Below are positions 12,864 through 15,813 of a DNA stretch of 15,813 nucleotides, piece by piece. The position numbers and the translations under genes are program-made. The stretch is from Chloroflexota bacterium. GTDB lineage: Bacteria > Chloroflexota > Limnocylindria > Limnocylindrales > CSP1-4. The stretch is taken from assembly GCA_021789355.1 (NCBI GenBank), contig JAJYJR010000061.1, positions 1-15,813 on the forward strand. Direction: 5' to 3'. The notes under the pieces were generated by a model. The model was not told where the DNA came from and made no database searches. It saw only the letters and a list, made by a program, of their open reading frames with translations. The first letter of the stretch is position 1, and each line of letters starts with the position of its first letter.

Positions 12864-14254
12864 GCCAGCACCTCCCCCAGCGCGTCGGCCAACCGGTCGA
12901 TCTCCGCCTGCGTGCGCACCTCCGTGACGGCCACCAGGGCCGCCTGGCCGAGTTCCGGGAACTGGCCGGACAGGTCGGCGCCACCCAGGATCCCCCGGTC
13001 CAGCAGCGCGCGGTTCAGGTCGGCGACCGTGCGCCCCGTCCCGGTGAAGTCGGCGACGAACTCCTGCACGTGGTGGCTGTGCGCGAAGGGGATCCGGACA
13101 CCCGGCAGCGCAGCCAGGCGCCGCATCGCGTACCGCGTCCTGGCCATCTCCGACTCGCCGAGCTCGCGCATTCCCTGCGGCCCCATCAGCGCGAGATAGA
13201 CGCCTGCCGTGATCCCCCACAGGGCGGCCGCCGTGCCCACCCATTCGTTGCCTTCCTCGCGAAGGGCGAACGAGGTCCGCTCGTACGCCACGTCGCCGAA
13301 GCCGTACTCGCCCGGGACCCGCGTCGGGGCGATCCCGAAGAGCCGGGATGGGTACTGCATCACGATCCGCGGGTCGTCGTGCGAGGCGATGAACCCGCCG
13401 TGGCCGCCGCCGAAGTGCTGGTGGATCCCCAGGGGCTGGATGTCCCCGCAGGCGATGTCGGCCCCCGCGGTGGCCGGTGGCGCCAGGACGCCCAGCGTGG
13501 ACGGATCGACCGAGACGACCGCGAGCGCGCCCGCCGCGTGTGCCATCGCGACGACCTGCCCCAGCGCGGTCTCGACCACGCCGAGGAAGTTGGGCTGCTC
13601 CACATAGACGGCCGCGACGTCGTCGGCGAGCAGCGCGGCCAGTGCGGCGCGGTCCGTCTCACCGGTCGCCCCGTCGAACGGGATCCGCTCGATCCGCAGA
13701 TCGGGTCGGCAGTAGTCGGTCATCTTCGAGAGCTTGTCGCTGCCGACCGCGTCCGTCACGAGCAGGCGCGTGCGACCGGTGACCCGTGCTGCCATGCGGA
13801 GTGCCGTCGCGGCGGCTTGGAAACCGTCGTAGACAGGGACGTTTACGACGTCCATCTCGAGCAGCTCGCCCATCATTGAGCAGTACTCGAACAGGGCCTG
13901 GAATCGCCCGTGGTCCTCGTACGGCTCACCGGCGTAGGCCGTCAGGAACTCCGCGCGACCGTTGATCTCGTCGCAGACTGCGGGCACCTGGTGCTCGTAG
14001 CAGCCCGCCCCGAGGAAGCTGACCAGTTCGCGAGTCGAGCGGTTCCGGTCGAGCAGCCCACCGACCTCCCGGACGAGCTCGGATTCCGAGCGCAGTGCCG
14101 GCGCGAGTGCCAGTGGGCGCCCGAGGCGCAGCCGCTCGGGGATCTCCGAGTACAGCTCGTCGATGGTCTCGGCGCCCACGGCCTGCAGCATCCCGGCCCG
14201 GACGTCGGGAACCGAGTTGGGGATGTAGGGGTGGACGGCCCACCGGTACGACAT
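12860..14254 (-). CDS. Divergent glycine dehydrogenase (P-protein) subunit 1, GcvPA-like
   Basis: This 464-residue protein aligns over its length with the N-terminal half of glycine dehydrogenase: HPYIPNSVPDVRAGMLQAVG (8-27), then IDELYSEIPERLRL and LVSFLGAGCYEHQVPAV. Later come VVNVPVYDGFQAAATAL and GDIQPLGIHQHFGGGHGGF. The most conserved canonical motifs are altered. The usual TAYTPYQPEVSQG reads TAYAGEPYEDHGR, and the invariant block REQHIRREKATSNICT reads approximately ERTSFALREEGNEWVGT. It therefore belongs to a distinct subfamily and may act on another amino acid or carrier. ATG 14254 is supported by GGGAGGG 5 bases upstream. It is the first gene of the operon that ends with GH42, and it overlaps the GcvPB-like gene by 4 bases. 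Confidence 0.84.
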   Translation of the reverse strand: MSYRWAVHPYIPNSVPDVRAGMLQAVGAETIDELYSEIPERLRLGRPLALAPALRSESELVREVGGLLDRNRSTRELVSFLGAGCYEHQVPAVCDEINGRAEFLTAYAGEPYEDHGRFQALFEYCSMMGELLEMDVVNVPVYDGFQAAATALRMAARVTGRTRLLVTDAVGSDKLSKMTDYCRPDLRIERIPFDGATGETDRAALAALLADDVAAVYVEQPNFLGVVETALGQVVAMAHAAGALAVVSVDPSTLGVLAPPATAGADIACGDIQPLGIHQHFGGGHGGFIASHDDPRIVMQYPSRLFGIAPTRVPGEYGFGDVAYERTSFALREEGNEWVGTAAALWGITAGVYLALMGPQGMRELGESEMARTRYAMRRLAALPGVRIPFAHSHHVQEFVADFTGTGRTVADLNRALLDRGILGGADLSGQFPELGQAALVAVTEVRTQAEIDRLADALGEVLA

Positions 14255-14259
14255 GCAAG

Positions 14260-14266
14260 CCCTCCC
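14260..14266 (-). promoter_or_regulatory. Shine-Dalgarno site of the GcvPA-like gene
   Basis: GGGAGGG on the minus strand ends five bases before ATG 14254-14252. It is a strong site that fixes the start and marks the beginning of the five-gene minus-strand operon. Confidence 0.75.
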
Positions 14267-14347
14267 TCGTCGGCGCGTCCCTACGTCACGTCGCGGTGCG
14301 GCCTCCTCGATGGCTTTTGATAGCGCAAACGACGAAAGGCCCTCTGA

Positions 14348-14368
14348 TTACGATAATGCTGCCGTCAA
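14348..14368 (-). promoter_or_regulatory. Candidate promoter/operator of the gcvPA-like operon
   Basis: Reading the minus strand, TTGACG (14368-14363) is followed 7 bases later by TATCGTAA (14355-14348), set in ATTATCGTAAT with short inverted arms ATTA/TAAT. This is an AT-rich island in an otherwise GC-rich gap about 94 bases before the GcvPA start. The same TATCGTAA follows TTGACA by 8 bases upstream of the ABC operon. The spacing does not suit a standard sigma-70 promoter. A regulator site or a non-standard promoter is possible. Confidence 0.35.
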
Positions 14369-14398
14369 GCGACCATTGGCCCGCAGCGCTTGCCGATA

Positions 14399-14442
14399 CG
14401 ACGGGCCGGCGCCCGTCGACCTCCGAGGGCCACCGGCCCTCG
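14399..14442 (-). terminator. Two tandem hairpins between the aldolase remnant and the gcvPA-like operon
   Basis: CGACGGGC (14399-14406) pairs with GCCCGTCG (14411-14418) over a 4-base loop. CGAGGGCC (14424-14431) pairs with GGCCCTCG (14435-14442) over a 3-base loop. Both are perfect 8-bp GC-rich stems separated by 5 bases. They lie downstream of the rhamnose genes (minus strand) and before the AT-rich promoter island of the next operon. They are the best candidates for ending the rhamnose transcript. No T-tract is present. Confidence 0.5.
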
Positions 14443-14479
14443 AGCGCGCCCGACCGGCGCTAACACCTCCGACCCGGGC

Positions 14480-15486
14480 TCAGCCCACATGCTCGAGGCG
14501 ATCCCGTTCGGGCCGGATCACGTGGCGGTCGGACGCCATGCCGTGAGCGTTGGCCCCCTGCGGCAGAACGCAGGCAGACCGCCGTGTCCTCGGCGCGCAG
14601 GCACGGCCTGCCGGTCTTGAGCGGGCGGGGCCCCATGCCCGCTCGGTCCGAGCGGATGGACCCTTGGGCATCGCGGCCGACATCCCGAACGTCTCGATCA
14701 CCGCCCGCAGCTCGTCCGGCGAGAGCCCTTCGGCCCCGGCCTCCGGCGACGAGATCCATGTACTCGTAGCGAGCCGCCGTCTCTGCGTACTCGATCGGGT
14801 CCACCCCCCGGGTCACCGAGACCGACGAGCGGGCCATCACCCCGTGCTTCCCCAGATGACCATGCGGTGGGTCCGGAGCCGCTCGACGTTCGCCGCCATG
14901 AGCTGCCCCGATCCCGGCAACATGAACGGCAGGAGCCCGATGCCGGCCGCGAGGTTGATCACCGTTTCTGGTTCCCAGCGCATGAGCCGCTGGTTGAGCC
15001 GGGCCTCGTCGCGGTAGGCGGGGACGTGGCTGAGGTACATGAGGTGGGGCGGCTGGGCGTGCACGATGGCGTGGACGTTCGTGCCCGTCCGCTCGACCAC
15101 GTCGGCGTGCACCGCGAGGTGCGAGTTCCACTCGCTCGTCAGCGTGTCAAAGCGGCGCATCGGCGAACTGAACAGCGTGCCCGTCTCGCCCCCGAGTGGA
15201 TCTCGACCACCCCGAGGGGGAGCGTCGGATCACCGGCGATGTCCCCGCAGGCGTCTCCCCGACCCGGTCACGACCACGTGCGATCCGGCGAACTCGGGCA
15301 CCGGTATCGGCAGCCTGATCTCCTCCACCATCGGAACTGCCGCCGCGGATCGAGGGGCCAAGCCACCCAGATCGAGATGTTCCCGGCTGCGCCTTCACTG
15401 GCGTCGAGCCCGGCGACGCGACGCCCCGCCTCACCGATCGCTGTCAGCAGTTCACCCAGTTGAGGATAGGGTTCCTTGACGGCCAT
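14480..15486 (-). pseudogene. Rhamnulose-1-phosphate-type class II aldolase, broken by five single-base indels
   Basis: The start is clear: ATG 15486 with AAGGAG 5 bases upstream, encoding MAVKEPYPQLGELLTAIGEA and then LDASEGAAGNISIW. Pieces in other frames follow in the correct order for an aldolase of about 275 residues. They are MVEEIRLPIPVPEFAGSHVV, DIAGDPTLPLGVVEIHSG, TSEWNSHLAVHAD, HAIVHAQPPHLMYLSH, KHGVMARSSVSV, EYAETAARYEYMDL and LSPDELRAVIETFGM. The Zn-ligand region (H-A-x-V-H-A-Q) and the later K-H-G are intact. Frame changes fall at about 15333, 15243-15246, 15189-15193, 14850-14853 and 14734-14737. Each is explained by one base lost from or added to a short G/C run. The end is uncertain; the last frame stops at 14480. 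It follows rhamnose isomerase by 31 bases. The cause may be recent decay or sequencing error. An intact protein would split rhamnulose-1-phosphate (or a similar sugar phosphate) into DHAP and lactaldehyde. Confidence 0.85.
14618..14643. repeat. Inverted repeat near the end of the aldolase remnant
   Basis: GAGCGGGC (14618-14625) pairs with GCCCGCTC (14636-14643) over a 10-base interval that itself contains GGGGCCCC. It lies just after the last recognisable aldolase residues (FGM, near 14680). It may be a terminator if the true stop codon has been lost to another indel. No stop is seen before it in any minus frame as the sequence stands. Confidence 0.35.
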
Positions 15487-15491
15487 CAGGA

Positions 15492-15497
15492 CTCCTT
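15492..15497 (-). promoter_or_regulatory. Shine-Dalgarno site of the aldolase gene
   Basis: AAGGAG on the minus strand lies five bases before ATG 15486-15484, in the 31-base gap after the rhamnose isomerase stop. An intact ribosome site in front of a broken gene argues that any inactivation is recent or apparent only. Confidence 0.7.
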
Positions 15498-15517
15498 CGG
15501 TTGGGGACGGTCCCGAC

Positions 15518-15813
15518 TCATCCCCAGCCTGCCGGCGATCCTCCGGCTCGGGCCGCGACCCGAGCCTCGGCCTCGCCGCTCTCGAGGTACGCGCGATACG
15601 GATCCGCCGGCAGCCCGCGTGCCTTGCGCAGCTCGGCGAGGACAGGGCGCACGTCGGTCGCGAAGGCGTCCGTGAGCGCGCTGTTCGCCTCCAGCACGTC
15701 GCCCGCCGCCTGCGCCGCCAGGAGCGCCTCGCGATCCACCAGCAGGGCCTTGGCGAACGCCTCCTGCAGGTTCATGACCGAGCGGATCATGGCCGGGATC
15801 TTCGGCTCGATGT
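15518..15813 (-). CDS. rhaI: L-rhamnose isomerase (RhaI-type), C-terminal fragment
   Basis: The last 98 or so residues of a minus-strand gene whose start lies beyond the right edge. The fragment reads IEPKIPAMIRSVMNLQEAFA, then KALLVDREALLAAQAAGDVL, DAFATDVRPVLAELR and ARGLPADPYRAYLESG. This matches the C-terminus of the RhaI-type (Pseudomonas/Gram-positive style) L-rhamnose isomerase, a metal-dependent TIM-barrel enzyme converting L-rhamnose to L-rhamnulose in the cytoplasm. The Lys in I-P-x-M-I-R-S context is near the end of the barrel. The aldolase gene follows 31 bases later in the same direction. This is the standard order for a rhamnose-use operon, so a rhamnulokinase gene may be found to the right. 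The fragment is too short to exclude another sugar isomerase of the same family. Confidence 0.82.
   Translation of the reverse strand, partial: IEPKIPAMIRSVMNLQEAFAKALLVDREALLAAQAAGDVLEANSALTDAFATDVRPVLAELRKARGLPADPYRAYLESGEAEARVAARAGGSPAGWG

Noticed and set aside
10731..13199. 822-codon plus-strand open frame opposite the kinase and P-protein genes
   Set aside because: Low-complexity Arg/Pro/Ala sequence. The opposite strand encodes well-supported enzymes over the whole span.
14253..14546. Plus-strand open frame of 97 codons in the gap before the P-protein operon
   Set aside because: It runs through the hairpins and the minus-strand ribosome site, has no recognisable domain, and starts inside the GcvPA start region on the other strand.
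1..15813. RNA genes, riboswitches, insertion sequences
   Set aside because: No tRNA cloverleaf, rRNA, glycine-riboswitch-like leader before the P-protein genes, transposase or terminal repeats were recognised by eye. A covariance-model search would be needed for a firm negative.

Overview
This is a very GC-rich window (about 70% G+C by eye) of protein-coding DNA with short intergenic gaps. I see no rRNA, tRNA, CRISPR array, insertion sequence or phage gene. An F420-type (DUF385) oxidoreductase, a split glycine dehydrogenase (GcvPA/GcvPB), a RhaI-type rhamnose isomerase tail and frequent GTG starts at 4-base gene overlaps suggest an uncultured soil or freshwater Chloroflexota (Limnocylindria/Ellin6529-like). 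A high-GC actinobacterium is the main alternative. This placement is inference.

Layout. (1) 1-763, minus: the N-terminal end of an NADPH-dependent FMN reductase-like protein and a small deazaflavin-dependent nitroreductase-family protein. (2) 1039-7180, plus: a DeoR-family regulator closed by a strong hairpin, then a carbohydrate ABC-transport operon. The operon has a lipoprotein binding protein, a 15-bp hairpin, two permeases and a GH63/MGH1-like (alpha/alpha)6 glycosidase. It has no ATPase gene. (3) 7208-14254, minus, converging on the first operon over 27 bp: five tightly packed genes in the order gcvPA-like, gcvPB-like, AcoX-like NAD kinase (COG3199), short-chain dehydrogenase, GH42 beta-galactosidase. 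Nearly all overlap or almost touch. (4) 14460-15813, minus: two hairpins, a rhamnulose-1-phosphate-type class II aldolase broken by five single-base indels, and the C-terminus of an L-rhamnose isomerase.

How the genes may work together. The window looks like a glycan/sugar-use locus. A DeoR regulator sits beside an importer for an oligosaccharide. Two glycosidases without obvious export signals would split it inside the cell. A dehydrogenase oxidises a product, and rhamnose isomerase plus aldolase would handle a deoxyhexose. A rhamnose- and galactose-containing plant or microbial glycan is a reasonable guess, not a demonstrated substrate.

The most unusual part is the GcvPA/GcvPB pair. Both proteins keep the P-protein fold and the PLP lysine but have lost several hallmark glycine-dehydrogenase motifs. 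They share an operon with an orphan NAD kinase relative, a dehydrogenase and a beta-galactosidase, and no gcvT, gcvH or lpd is in view. They look like a divergent paralogous decarboxylase that may not take part in ordinary glycine cleavage.
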